From JADLBR01 sp964651705 (GTDB lineage Bacteria; Verrucomicrobiota; Verrucomicrobiia; JADLBR01): a stretch of 64,000 nt of DNA. Below the pieces are notes generated by a model. It searched no databases. It was given only the letters and a program-made list of their open reading frames with translations, and was not told where the DNA came from. Both the position numbers and the translations under genes were made by a program. Positions 25,208-34,628 of this stretch are shown here, in pieces; position 1 is the first letter of the stretch, and every line of letters starts with the position of its first letter. Where the stretch lies: NCBI GenBank assembly GCA_964651705.1, contig CAZYWZ010000023.1:1-64000 (forward strand), read 5' to 3'.

Positions 25208-26692
25208 ATGCGCCCCACAGTCACCTTCCTTTGTCTGGTCCTGGCGGGTAGCGACACCATGCATGCCGCCCCCGGCGCAACGCGTCCCAACATCCTTTTC
25301 CTGTTCGCCGACGACCAGCGTTTCGACACGATGGGTTGCGCCGGGCACCCCATCGTGCGCACCCCGACGATCGACCGGCTGGCGAGGGAAGGCGTGCGTT
25401 TCCAGAACGCCTTCGTCACGACATCGGTCTGCTGGGTCAGCCGCGCCGTTGTGCTCACCGGGCAGTGGGCGCGTTCCCACGCGCAACGGGACGCCATACC
25501 GACGGTCACCCAGACCGCCATCCAGACCATGTTCCCCGTCGAATTGCGCAAGGCCGGATACCGGACCGGACATTTTGGCAAATGGCACTTCAAGGGGCCG
25601 CCGGGCTTTAGGCCCGAAGAGCACTACGAAGAATTCGAGCACATCGGCCGCAACCCGTACTTCAAGACGCTGCCCGATGGCACGCGGCGACACGAGACCG
25701 ACCTGATCTGCGACCGCGGCATCACGTTCATACGCGCACAGCCAAAAGAAAGGCCATTCTGCCTCAATCTCTGGCTCAACGCCGCCCACGCCGAGGACGG
25801 CGACCGCCGCCCAGGCATCGGGCACTACCCGTGGCCGCAATCGGCCGACGGGATGTATGACGGCGTGCCCATCCCCGCGCCGCGCCTCGGCGATCCGGCC
25901 ATCTATGAGGCGCACCCTCAATTCCTCAAGGACTCCATCAACCGCCAGCGCTTCTTCTGGGGTTATGACACCCCGGAGAAGTACGCCACGAACCTCCGCG
26001 CCTACTACCGCATGATCAGCGGCATCGACACCGCCATCGCCCGGGTGCTGGCCGCGCTTCAAGATGCAGGCCTCGCCGGAAATACCATCGTCGTCTACTC
26101 CGCCGATAACGGCTACTATCTGGGGGACCGGGGCTTCCAGGGGAAGTGGTCTCACTTCGAGGAATCCCTGCGCGTGCCCCTCGTGGTTTATGATCCGCGC
26201 CTGCCCAAGGAAAAGCGCGGGCGCGCCCTCGATCCCATGGCGTTAAACGTGGATCTCCCGGCCACGTTCCTTGACTGGGCCGGGGTACCGAGACCCCAAG
26301 CCTACGAGGGTCGCAGCCTCGTCCCCCTCATCGAGGGCCAGCCCGCCCCAGACTGGCGCACCGAATTCTTCTGCGAGCACCTCGATCTCGCGCCAACGCT
26401 CACCTGGGAAGGGATCCGCGGCCAGCGCTATGTCTACGCCCGCTACTTCGACCAGCGGCCCCCCTTCGAATTTCTCCACGACCTGAAATCCGATCCCGAC
26501 GAGCTGAAAAACCTCGCCCCCTATCCCGCCCACGCCGCCGAGCTGGCGGCGATGCGCGCCCTGTGCGATCGCGAGATGAACGCGCGCGGCGGCCCCCTCC
26601 TTCCCATGGACCAACGCGGCGCCAGCAAACCCGCCCGTGGCAAGGGCAAAGCCAAGGCGAAAATCGACCTCGCGGACCCGAAAACCCCCTGA
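25208..26692 (+). CDS. secreted sulfatase, variant motif CWVSR
   Basis: 494 residues. Signal peptide ends about TMHAAPGA, DD at 35-36, active site C75-W-V-S-R79 AVVLTGQW, GKWHFKG, late motif YSADNGYYLGDRG. The conserved Pro of C-x-P-S-R is Val; Cys, Ser and Arg are kept. The C-terminus is a basic tail (KPARGKGKAKAKIDL). It sits 3 nt after the preceding sulfatase, so translation is probably coupled. Confidence 0.92.
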   Translation: MRPTVTFLCLVLAGSDTMHAAPGATRPNILFLFADDQRFDTMGCAGHPIVRTPTIDRLAREGVRFQNAFVTTSVCWVSRAVVLTGQWARSHAQRDAIPTVTQTAIQTMFPVELRKAGYRTGHFGKWHFKGPPGFRPEEHYEEFEHIGRNPYFKTLPDGTRRHETDLICDRGITFIRAQPKERPFCLNLWLNAAHAEDGDRRPGIGHYPWPQSADGMYDGVPIPAPRLGDPAIYEAHPQFLKDSINRQRFFWGYDTPEKYATNLRAYYRMISGIDTAIARVLAALQDAGLAGNTIVVYSADNGYYLGDRGFQGKWSHFEESLRVPLVVYDPRLPKEKRGRALDPMALNVDLPATFLDWAGVPRPQAYEGRSLVPLIEGQPAPDWRTEFFCEHLDLAPTLTWEGIRGQRYVYARYFDQRPPFEFLHDLKSDPDELKNLAPYPAHAAELAAMRALCDREMNARGGPLLPMDQRGASKPARGKGKAKAKIDLADPKTP

Positions 26693-26714
26693 TGTCGCAT
26701 CAACCCGCCCGACC

Positions 26715-28070
26715 ATGAGAAACTTTTTCGCGACCGCGCTGACCCTTTCGTCCTTCGGCATCTTCGCCCAATCTTTCGCCGAGCCGTCGCGCCCCAACAT
26801 CGTCCTCTTCATGGCCGATGACTTTGGCTACGAGTGCGTCACCGCCAACGGGGGCCAGTCCTATCAGACGCCCCACCTCGACCGCCTCGCCACCGGCGGC
26901 GTGCGTTTCGAGTCCTGCCACGTGCTCCCGCTCTGCACCCCGACGCGCGTCCAGCTCATGACCGGGCGATTCAACGTCCGCAACTACCTCAACTTCGGCA
27001 CGCTCCCGAGAACGGAGAGGACCTTCGCCAACCTCCTCGCGGACGCCGGTTATGCCACGGCCATCTGCGGCAAGTGGCAACTTGGAAAGGAATCCGACGC
27101 GCCGCAGCACTTCGGTTTCGGGGAAGCCCTTCTCTGGCAGCACACGCGCCGCCCGCCACGCTATGCCAACCCCGGCATCGAGCACAACGGCACCGAAAAG
27201 GATTTTAACGGCGGCGAGTACGGGCCGAAGCTGATCAGCGATTTCGCGCTCGATTTTATCGGGCGGCACCGGGACCGCCCCTTCTTCCTCTATTACCCGA
27301 TGATCCTCACCCACGACCCATTCCAGCCCACCCCCGACAGCCCGGATTGGGACCCCAACGCCATCGGGGAAACCGCGAATAGGGATGTGAGGCATTTCGC
27401 CGACATGACCGCCTACATGGACAAGATGATCGGTCGCCTCGACGCCCGGCTCGGCGAACTCGGCATCCGCGACAACACCCTGCTGATGTTCATCGGCGAC
27501 AACGGCACGCACGGGAGCATCACGACCCGCTTCAACGGCAACGAATACCGAGGCGGCAAGGGCACCACCACCAGGCGCGGCACGCACGTCCCCTTCATCG
27601 CGAGCTGGCCCGCCATCATCCGGCAAGGCCGCGTGAACCGCGACCTCATCAGCGCCGCCGATTTCTTGCCCACGATCTGCGCCGCCGCCGGCGTCCCCGT
27701 GCCTCCCGGCATCGATGGCGTCAGCTTCCTGCCGCAGCTCCGCGGCGACAGGGGCGCACCTCGGGAGTGGATCTACTGCTGGTATTCGCCGCGCCAGAAG
27801 GCCGACATGACGGTGCGCGAGTTCGCATTCGACCATGAACACAAGCTGTATCGCGACGGTCGGTTCTTTGACCTCAGGGCGGATCCGTTCGAGGAGACTC
27901 CCCTGCAAACCGCCGCACTCAAGGGCGCCGCAGCCTCCGCGGCCGCCAGGCTGCAAGGCGTCCTCGCCCAGTTCAAGGACGCCCGCCCCCCCGAACTCGA
28001 CCGGCAGTTCGAGCAATCCCTGGCAGATGAGCCCGCGCCCAAGAAAGAGAAACGGAATAGGAAGAAATAG
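26715..28070 (+). CDS. secreted sulfatase (CTPTR) with lysine-rich C-terminal tail
   Basis: 451 residues. Signal peptide MRNFFATALTLSSFGIFAQS; DD at 35-36; C74-T-P-T-R78 VQLMTGRFNVRNY; GKWQLG with Gln in place of the usual His; FIGDNGTHGS as late metal-binding motif. The tail ends PKKEKRNRKK. ATG 26715 gives the signal peptide directly; the frame is open further upstream inside the preceding gene. It lies 22 nt after the previous stop, in the same run. Confidence 0.92.
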   Translation: MRNFFATALTLSSFGIFAQSFAEPSRPNIVLFMADDFGYECVTANGGQSYQTPHLDRLATGGVRFESCHVLPLCTPTRVQLMTGRFNVRNYLNFGTLPRTERTFANLLADAGYATAICGKWQLGKESDAPQHFGFGEALLWQHTRRPPRYANPGIEHNGTEKDFNGGEYGPKLISDFALDFIGRHRDRPFFLYYPMILTHDPFQPTPDSPDWDPNAIGETANRDVRHFADMTAYMDKMIGRLDARLGELGIRDNTLLMFIGDNGTHGSITTRFNGNEYRGGKGTTTRRGTHVPFIASWPAIIRQGRVNRDLISAADFLPTICAAAGVPVPPGIDGVSFLPQLRGDRGAPREWIYCWYSPRQKADMTVREFAFDHEHKLYRDGRFFDLRADPFEETPLQTAALKGAAASAAARLQGVLAQFKDARPPELDRQFEQSLADEPAPKKEKRNRKK

Positions 28071-28090
28071 TCGCCCAACCGAGCACCCCC

Positions 28091-29611
28091 ATGAAAAACA
28101 TCCTCACCCTCTTAGCCTCGTACTGCCTCCTGGCCCCATTCGCCACGGCATCGCCACCCCCGAACATCGTCGTCTTCCTAGTCGACGACATGGGCGTGAT
28201 GGATACCTCCGTGCCTTTTCTGACCGGCGCCGACGGCAAGCCGAAACGCTACCCGCTGAATGATCTCTATCGCACGCCGGCCATGGAACGCCTCGCGGGC
28301 CGCGGCATCCGCTTCAACAACTTCTGCGCCATGAGCGTGTGCTCCCCCACGCGCATCTCGATCATGACCGGCCAGAACGCGGCCCGGCACCGCACCACGA
28401 ATTGGATCAACCCCGACAAGGATAACGCCGGCCCCAGCGGACCGCCAGACTGGAACTGGAAGGGCCTCGCGCGCGGCGACGTGACCCTCGCCTCCATGCT
28501 CCGCGCCCAGGGCTTCCGGACGATCCACGTCGGCAAGGGCCACTTCGGCCCGCGCGATGCCGAGGGCGGCGACCCGTCCAACATCGGCTTCGAGGTCAAC
28601 GTCGGCGGCGCGTCCATGGGCGCGCCCGGCAGCTATTACGGGAAGGAGAACTTCGGCCACGGCACCAAGCGCGCCCACAACGCCGTCCCCCACCTCGAGA
28701 AATACCATGGCACCGATATCTTCCTCACCGAGGCGCTCACCATCGAGGCCAAGGCACGCGTCTCGGACGCGGTGCGGGATGGGAAACCCTTCTTCCTGTA
28801 CATGGCCCACTATGCCGTGCACGCGCCGTTCCAGTCCGATCCGCGCTTCGCCGACCATTACATCAACTCCGGCAAACCGAAGGACGCCCAGGCCTTCGCC
28901 ACACTCATCGAAGGCATGGACAAGTCGCTGGGCGATCTCCTCGACCACCTCGATTCGCTGGGGATCGCCGAGAATACCCTGGTCCTGTTCCTAGGCGACA
29001 ACGGCAGCGACGCGCCACTGGGCCACCAGCACGAGGTGGCATGCGCCGCACCCCTCCGGGGAAAGAAGGGTGCGCACTACGAGGGTGGCATGCGCGTGCC
29101 CTTCATCGCGGCCTGGGCCAATCCCTCCTCCTCCAACACCAACCAACAGCGCCTGCCAATACCCGCCGCCTCCCTCCAGGGCCAGCAGGCCGCCGTCCAA
29201 GACATCTTCCCGACCATACTCGACCTCCTGGATGTCCCTCCCCCCAAGGGCCACGTGGTCGATGGCTTCAACCTGGCCACCCTGCTCTCCGGAAAGCCCG
29301 ATCCCAGTCGGCCCGAGGCATTCCTCATGCACTACCCTCACTCGCCACACCGGAGCGAATACTGGACCAGTCTCCGGGATGGCGCATGGAAAGTCATCTA
29401 TCACTACTTCCCCTCCGAGGCCTCCGGCGGCTCCCACTACCAGCTCTATAATATCAAGGACGATCCCTTCGAGCAAAACGACCTCGCCACCTCCCGGCCC
29501 GATGAACTCCGCCGCATGATGAAGAATCTCGCCGCCGAGCTAGAGCGGCACGACGCCGCCTATCCCATCGACAAGGGCGCACAGACCCCGCTGAAACCAC
29601 GGTTGCCGTAG
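28091..29611 (+). CDS. secreted sulfatase (CSPTR)
   Basis: 506 residues. Signal peptide MKNILTLLASYCLLAPFATA; VDDMGVMD supplies the DD pair (32-33); C84-S-P-T-R88 ISIMTGQNAARH; GKGHFGP in place of GKWH; late motif FLGDNGSDAP; LRGKKGAHYEGGMRVPFI. It resembles the arylsulfatase A/GALNS-like group. Last gene of the 23.6-29.6 kb run, 20 nt after its neighbour. It is followed by 504 bp of repeat-bearing non-coding DNA. Confidence 0.92.
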   Translation: MKNILTLLASYCLLAPFATASPPPNIVVFLVDDMGVMDTSVPFLTGADGKPKRYPLNDLYRTPAMERLAGRGIRFNNFCAMSVCSPTRISIMTGQNAARHRTTNWINPDKDNAGPSGPPDWNWKGLARGDVTLASMLRAQGFRTIHVGKGHFGPRDAEGGDPSNIGFEVNVGGASMGAPGSYYGKENFGHGTKRAHNAVPHLEKYHGTDIFLTEALTIEAKARVSDAVRDGKPFFLYMAHYAVHAPFQSDPRFADHYINSGKPKDAQAFATLIEGMDKSLGDLLDHLDSLGIAENTLVLFLGDNGSDAPLGHQHEVACAAPLRGKKGAHYEGGMRVPFIAAWANPSSSNTNQQRLPIPAASLQGQQAAVQDIFPTILDLLDVPPPKGHVVDGFNLATLLSGKPDPSRPEAFLMHYPHSPHRSEYWTSLRDGAWKVIYHYFPSEASGGSHYQLYNIKDDPFEQNDLATSRPDELRRMMKNLAAELERHDAAYPIDKGAQTPLKPRLP

Positions 29612-29626
29612 CGCCCCCGCTCGTAG

Positions 29627-29644
29627 TGCCGCGTTCACGCGGCA
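29627..29644. repeat. short hairpin TGCCGCG-TTCA-CGCGGCA, copy 1
   Basis: Perfect 7-bp stem with a TTCA loop, 16 nt after the sulfatase stop. An identical 18-mer is at 30011-30028. The two bracket palindromic copy D. Confidence 0.6.
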
Positions 29645-29766
29645 GCCCGCGCGCCACCGGAGACGCCTGAAGGGCCTGTCGGTCAATTCCAGACCGCGCG
29701 GGAGTGCCGTGAGCCGGTATACCATCGCGACGCCATCGTGTGCTCCGATTCCGTCGGGCGGGCCTT

Positions 29767-29929
29767 TGGACTGCGGTGGCAGAACCCCGAACGGGGTGGC
29801 GACACCGCTTTGGATCCGCGGCCGGATCGCCTCGGGCGATCGGAGCGCGGGCGTCGGACCTGTCGCGCAGGTCCCGGCTCCGCCGGACGAAAAAGCGGCG
29901 TCGACGCTTCGCTTTGCCGCCGCACTCCA
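29767..29929 (-). repeat. palindromic interspersed repeat, copy D
   Basis: Left arm TGGACTGCGGTGGCAGAAC... to CGCTTTGGA (29767-29814) and a diverged inverted right arm (29890-29929, ending CGCCGCACTCCA). Read on the minus strand its core matches copy A: CGGCGGAGCCGGGA, then GACGCCCGCGCTCCGATCGC, then CCAAAGCGGTGTCGCC. It fills much of the gene-free interval 29612-30115, which separates two sulfatase runs. No ORF supported there. Confidence 0.7.
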
Positions 29930-30010
29930 CACTCGGCCTCCGCTCCATCGTGATCGTCGAATAAATCGACACGCCATGAAGGCGTCACCACGAACCTCCC
30001 CCACTCGCTG

Positions 30011-30028
30011 TGCCGCGTTCACGCGGCA
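30011..30028. repeat. short hairpin TGCCGCG-TTCA-CGCGGCA, copy 2
   Basis: Identical to 29627-29644; 88 nt upstream of the next sulfatase start. Confidence 0.6.
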
Positions 30029-30115
30029 TTCCCGCTGGACCCCCGGTTGCCCGACGATTACCCTGTCGCCGTGATGCGTCCGGTTCGCACAGGGCTGGCT
30101 GCCGCAGGAGCTGAG

Positions 30116-31642
30116 ATGCGGGCGGGCTCTTCCCTCGGGACCCGCTCCGCCAGACTCCTGCCCCTCCCGTTCCTATTCGCGTTCTCGCTCTCATTCACCG
30201 TCGCCGCCGACCGGCCCAACATCATCCTCATGATGGGCGACGACCACGGATGGGAGGAGACCGGCTACAACGGCCACCCCCATGTGAGGACGCCCGTGCT
30301 CGACGAGATCGCCGCCACCGGATTCAAATTCAATCACTTCTACGCCGCCCACCCCTCCTGCTCCCCCACCCGCGCCAGCTTTCTCACCGGCCGCCACCCG
30401 AATCGCATGGGCACTTTCGCCCCGGGCTGGTCCTTCCGTCCCGAGGAAATCACGATCGCCCACCTCCTCGCAAGGGCCGGCTACCACTGCGCGCATCTCG
30501 GGAAGTGGCACGTCGGCGCGGTCAGGAAGGACTCCCCCGTCAATCCCGGCGCCATGGGTTTCCACGAGTGGCTCTCGCACGACAACTTTTTCGAGATGAA
30601 TCCATCGCTGTCCCGCGATGGCGCGCCGCCGGAGCCTTTCGAGGGCGAGAGCTCCGACATCCTCGTCGGCGAGGCCATCCGCGTCATCGACCGGGCCCGC
30701 GTTGCCGGCAAGCCCTTCTTCCAGGTGATCTGGTTCGGGTCGCCGCACGAGCCCTACAGCGGCCTGCCCGCTGACCTCGCCCTCTACGACGACCTCCCCG
30801 CGAAGTACCCGAAGCCCGTGAAGCTCACGTCCAACCAGACCGGCGGCCCCGTCACCCGCCCACAGGGCGAGGTCATCCGCGAGCGCTACGCCGAAATCAC
30901 CGCGATGGACCGCGCCATCGGCCGCCTCCGCTCGCATCTGGCCAAAGGCGGCCTCCGAGAAAATACGCTCCTGTTCTACTGCGGCGACAACGGCACCTCG
31001 CCCGACGCCGCACTCGGCTTCCCCCACCGCGGCACCAAGGGTCAGGTCTACGAGGGAGGCACCTTGGTCCCCGGCCTCATCGAATGGCCCGCCCGCATCC
31101 CCGGACCCCGATCCAGTCCCTTCCGCGCCTCCACCAGCGACCTCCTTCCCACCCTAGCCGCCATCACCGGGACGCCATTGCCCGATCGGCCACTCGACGG
31201 CATCGACCTCACCGCCGCCCTAGATGGCAAACTCACCACCCGCCCCACCCCACTGCATTTCTGGCAATACCCTAACGGGCGCTTCGCCCGATCAAAAGCC
31301 GAACCCTATATCGACCCCAGATTGCAGGAGGGCACCACCCCGCTCGTCAAACTCTCGGGAGGGAAAGCGACGCGCGATTTCCTCAACTATCGGCAGCCCG
31401 CGCCCACCGATGCCGATTACCTCGGCCCGCGCTCGATCATCGAGGGCCGCTTCAAGCTCGTCATACATGAGCGGAAGAACGCCGCACCCGCGCGCGAGCT
31501 CTTCGACCTCGACGCCGACCCCGGCGAAAATCACGACCTCGCCACAAGCCAACCCGCACTCGCCGAAGATATGCAAACCCGCCTCCGCGCCTGGCAGGAT
31601 GGCGTCCTGCGCAGCCTCACCGGCGCGGACTACCCGAAATGA
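30116..31642 (+). CDS. secreted sulfatase (CSPTR)
   Basis: 508 residues. Signal peptide LLPLPFLFAFSLSFTVAA; metal pair in MMGDDHGWEE; C82-S-P-T-R86 ASFLTGRHPNRMG; GKWHVGA; late motif YCGDNGTSPD. I chose ATG 30116 because AGGAG lies 5 nt before it; TTG 30047 and ATG 30074 are in frame. It starts the 30.1-34.5 kb run. Architecture and helix EITAMDRAIGRLRSHL resemble the sulfatase at 33032, so the two may be old paralogues separated by one gene. Confidence 0.92.
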   Translation: MRAGSSLGTRSARLLPLPFLFAFSLSFTVAADRPNIILMMGDDHGWEETGYNGHPHVRTPVLDEIAATGFKFNHFYAAHPSCSPTRASFLTGRHPNRMGTFAPGWSFRPEEITIAHLLARAGYHCAHLGKWHVGAVRKDSPVNPGAMGFHEWLSHDNFFEMNPSLSRDGAPPEPFEGESSDILVGEAIRVIDRARVAGKPFFQVIWFGSPHEPYSGLPADLALYDDLPAKYPKPVKLTSNQTGGPVTRPQGEVIRERYAEITAMDRAIGRLRSHLAKGGLRENTLLFYCGDNGTSPDAALGFPHRGTKGQVYEGGTLVPGLIEWPARIPGPRSSPFRASTSDLLPTLAAITGTPLPDRPLDGIDLTAALDGKLTTRPTPLHFWQYPNGRFARSKAEPYIDPRLQEGTTPLVKLSGGKATRDFLNYRQPAPTDADYLGPRSIIEGRFKLVIHERKNAAPARELFDLDADPGENHDLATSQPALAEDMQTRLRAWQDGVLRSLTGADYPK

Positions 31643-31646
31643 TATC

Positions 31647-33011
31647 ATGAGAACCGCCATGCTGAACCGGATGATCCCGTCCGCGCTCCTTGCGCTTCTC
31701 TGCGGACAGGTCGCGTTGGCTGGCCCGCCGCCCAACATCCTCTTCATCCTCGCCGATGATCTCGGTTATGGGGATCTTGGCTGTTACGCTTGCCCCGACA
31801 TCCGCACCCCCCGGCTCGACGCACTGGCCGCGCAGGGGATGCGATTCACCGACGCCTACGCGAACGGCCCCACCTGCTCGCCAACCCGCTACGCCTTCAT
31901 GAGCGGCCGCTACCAGCAGCGCGGCGGCATTGAATACGCGCTCTACTATCAGGAAAAGGGAACGGGTCTTCCGCCGGGCGGTGAGACGCTGGCCACGCGA
32001 TTGCGCGCGGCCGGATGGCTCACGGCGCTCATCGGCAAGTGGCACCTCGGTTACGACGCGGAACGAGCCCCGAATGCGCAAGGGTTCGATCACTTCTTCG
32101 GCCTGCTCGGTGGAAACCACCATTACTTTCGGCACATGGACCGCCTGGGTCATCCCGACCTCTTTATTGGCGCGCAACCCGTCGAGCGCGAGGGCTACTC
32201 CACCGACCTTTTCACGCACGATGCCATCCGTTTCCTTCGCGAGCACCGCGAATCGACCGAGACACGCCCCCGGCCCTTCTTCCTCTTCCTCGCCCATCCC
32301 GCGCCGCATTTCCCCTACCAAGGGCCGAACGACGCCGGGCGCGAAGTGGAGCCAAAGTCGCCGAGTTGGCAGTCCGGCACCCGCGCCAATTACATCAGCA
32401 TGGTCGAGCACCTCGATCTCAGCGTGGGCCGCGTCCTCGATGAACTGGACAAGCTCGCTCTCGCGCAGAACACCCTCGTCGTTTTCACCAGCGACAACGG
32501 CGGCGATCCGATGGGCCGCAACCTGCCGCTCTCTGGGCACAAGGGTTCGCTCTGGGAGGGCGGCATCCGCGTGCCGTGCCTTGCGCGCTGGCCCGGATCG
32601 ATTTCGCCGGGAAGCATCCATCGCGCGCCCATCATCACCATGGACTGGACCGCCACTTTCCTGGCGCTAGCTGGAGCAAAGGACACCGGCACGCTCGATG
32701 GGGTAAACCTCCTGCCGCTGCTGCGCGGCGAGACCGTCGCCATCGAACGCGCCTTGTTCTGGCGCCGCGTTCCCGAACCCGTCCGCGGCAAGGTCATCCC
32801 GCAACGCGCCCTGCGCCTGGGCCGGTGGAAATATCTCGAAGAAAAGGACCATCCGCCACGCCTGTTCGATCTCGATTCCGACATCGCGGAGAAGGCCGAC
32901 ATCTCCTCGCAACGACCGGACTTATGTGCCCGCTTCCGCCATCAGCTCGACGAATGGGAGTCCTCCATGCCCGCCACCAACCCCGGGTTCATACATTTCA
33001 CAAAAATGTAG
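31647..33011 (+). CDS. secreted sulfatase (CSPTR), compact
   Basis: 454 residues. Signal peptide IPSALLALLCGQVALA; DD at 37-38; C77-S-P-T-R81 YAFMSGRYQQRGG; GKWHLGY; late motif FTSDNGGDPMG; SGHKGSLWEGGIRVPCL. It starts 4 nt after the previous stop (ATG 31647), so is probably translationally coupled. No basic tail. Confidence 0.92.
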   Translation: MRTAMLNRMIPSALLALLCGQVALAGPPPNILFILADDLGYGDLGCYACPDIRTPRLDALAAQGMRFTDAYANGPTCSPTRYAFMSGRYQQRGGIEYALYYQEKGTGLPPGGETLATRLRAAGWLTALIGKWHLGYDAERAPNAQGFDHFFGLLGGNHHYFRHMDRLGHPDLFIGAQPVEREGYSTDLFTHDAIRFLREHRESTETRPRPFFLFLAHPAPHFPYQGPNDAGREVEPKSPSWQSGTRANYISMVEHLDLSVGRVLDELDKLALAQNTLVVFTSDNGGDPMGRNLPLSGHKGSLWEGGIRVPCLARWPGSISPGSIHRAPIITMDWTATFLALAGAKDTGTLDGVNLLPLLRGETVAIERALFWRRVPEPVRGKVIPQRALRLGRWKYLEEKDHPPRLFDLDSDIAEKADISSQRPDLCARFRHQLDEWESSMPATNPGFIHFTKM

Positions 33012-33031
33012 CCGCACCAGAACACCGCCCC

Positions 33032-34543
33032 ATGAAGAATCCCGCTCGCTCCACCCGCCTCACCATGAATCCACTAGTCATCCTCTGCACCGCCTTCGCC
33101 ATTTCTGCCGGCCATCCCTCCTTGGCCCAAACTAAGCCCCATATCATATTCGTCATGGCCGACGACATGGGCTGGGGACAGACCGGTTATCGAAACCACC
33201 CCGTCCTCAAGACGCCAAACCTCGACAAGATGGCGGCCAGCGGACTGCGCTTCGAGCGCTTCTACGCCGGCGCGCCCGTGTGCTCGCCCACCCGCGCGAG
33301 CGTGCTCACCGGCCGCGCCAATGACCGCGCCGGGGTCTTGAGCCACGGCTATGCGCTCCGCCGCCAGGAAAAGACCATCGCGCAGGCGCTCCGGGGCGCC
33401 GGCTACGTCACCGGCCACTTTGGCAAATGGCACCTCGATGGACTCAAAGGCCCCGGCGTGCCCATCCTCCCCAACGACGAATACCATCCCGGGCGATTCG
33501 GCTTCGACGAGTGGGTCTCCGTCTCCAATTTCTACGATCTCGACCCGCTCATGAGCCGCGGGGGCAAGATCGAACCGTTCCACGGCGATTCCTCCGAGAT
33601 CGCCGTCGCCGAGGCGGTGAACTTTTTAAAGCGACATCTCTCCTCGGGAAAGCCGATGTTCGCGGTCGTCTGGTACGGCACCCCCCACAGTCCTTTCAAG
33701 GCCCTGCCCTCGGACAAGGCGGCCTTCGCCCACCTTGACGAGGACTCCGCCAATCACTACGGCGAGCTCGTCGCGATGGACCGCAGCATCGGCACCCTGC
33801 GGGCCGCGCTCCGCGACCTCGCCATCGCGGATAACACCCTGCTGGTATTCTGCAGTGATAATGGGGGTCTGCCAAAGATCACCCCCGAGACCGTCGGCGG
33901 CCTCCGCGGCAACAAAGGTTCCGCATTCGAGGGCGGCCTCCGCGTCCCGGGCATCATCGAGTGGCCCGCGGCCATCAAACCGCGCGTCACCCATTATCCC
34001 GCCTGCACCATGGACCTCTTCCCCACAGTCGCCGATATCCTCGGCCTGCCCGCCGATACCATGATCCAGCCCGTCGACGGCATCAGCCTGAAGCCACTCT
34101 TCGCCAGCGAATTGGCGCCCCGGGAAAAGCCCATCCCGTTCCGCTTCGGTTCCAAAGCCGCGCTCGTCGACAACCGCCACAAGCTGGTGACCGAAAACCT
34201 CAAAGGCGGCAGCTTCCAGCTTTATGACCTCGCGGACGACCCCGCCGAGACACGCGACCTCGCCGCCGCGCAGCCAGGGCGTTTTGAGGAAATGAAGAAG
34301 GCGCTCCTCGCCTGGAACGAGAGCGTGGAGGCCAGCTTCTCGGGCAAAGATTACCCGGAGGGCACGCTGAACACCGCCGACCCAGAACCCCAATTCTGGT
34401 ACGAGTCACCCGCCTATGCCCCCTACCTGCCGCAGTGGAAAGAGAGATGGGAGTTCAAGGGCTACATCGAGGCGCGGGGCAAGGCGCCCAAGGGCGAAAA
34501 GAAAAAGACAGCCCCAAAAGGCAAGCCCGGCGCCGGCCAGTGA
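33032..34543 (+). CDS. secreted sulfatase (CSPTR) with lysine-rich C-terminal tail
   Basis: 503 residues. Signal peptide about 12-32 (MNPLVILCTAFAISAGHPS; ATG 33065 is an alternative start); DD at 44-45; C84-S-P-T-R88 ASVLTGRANDRAG; GKWHLDG; late motif FCSDNGGLP. The C-terminus extends with WYESPAYAPYLPQWKERW and a basic tail (APKGEKKKTAPKGK). Last of the three-gene run; convergent with the next sulfatase 85 nt away. Confidence 0.92.
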   Translation: MKNPARSTRLTMNPLVILCTAFAISAGHPSLAQTKPHIIFVMADDMGWGQTGYRNHPVLKTPNLDKMAASGLRFERFYAGAPVCSPTRASVLTGRANDRAGVLSHGYALRRQEKTIAQALRGAGYVTGHFGKWHLDGLKGPGVPILPNDEYHPGRFGFDEWVSVSNFYDLDPLMSRGGKIEPFHGDSSEIAVAEAVNFLKRHLSSGKPMFAVVWYGTPHSPFKALPSDKAAFAHLDEDSANHYGELVAMDRSIGTLRAALRDLAIADNTLLVFCSDNGGLPKITPETVGGLRGNKGSAFEGGLRVPGIIEWPAAIKPRVTHYPACTMDLFPTVADILGLPADTMIQPVDGISLKPLFASELAPREKPIPFRFGSKAALVDNRHKLVTENLKGGSFQLYDLADDPAETRDLAAAQPGRFEEMKKALLAWNESVEASFSGKDYPEGTLNTADPEPQFWYESPAYAPYLPQWKERWEFKGYIEARGKAPKGEKKKTAPKGKPGAGQ

Positions 34544-34628
34544 CGCGCGGCTCCGTCCTCGACCGCGCCGCCCGACACGCCCGCGCGTCGGATCGCCGGG
34601 GAGGCGACCGGGAACGTCACGACAGACC

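Noticed and set aside
23606..26155. 849-codon minus-strand frame opposite two sulfatase genes
   Set aside because: No family motifs; the plus strand has two complete sulfatases with signal peptides. Similar mirror frames at 38276-40342, 44360-46483 and 8414-10528 were dropped for the same reason.
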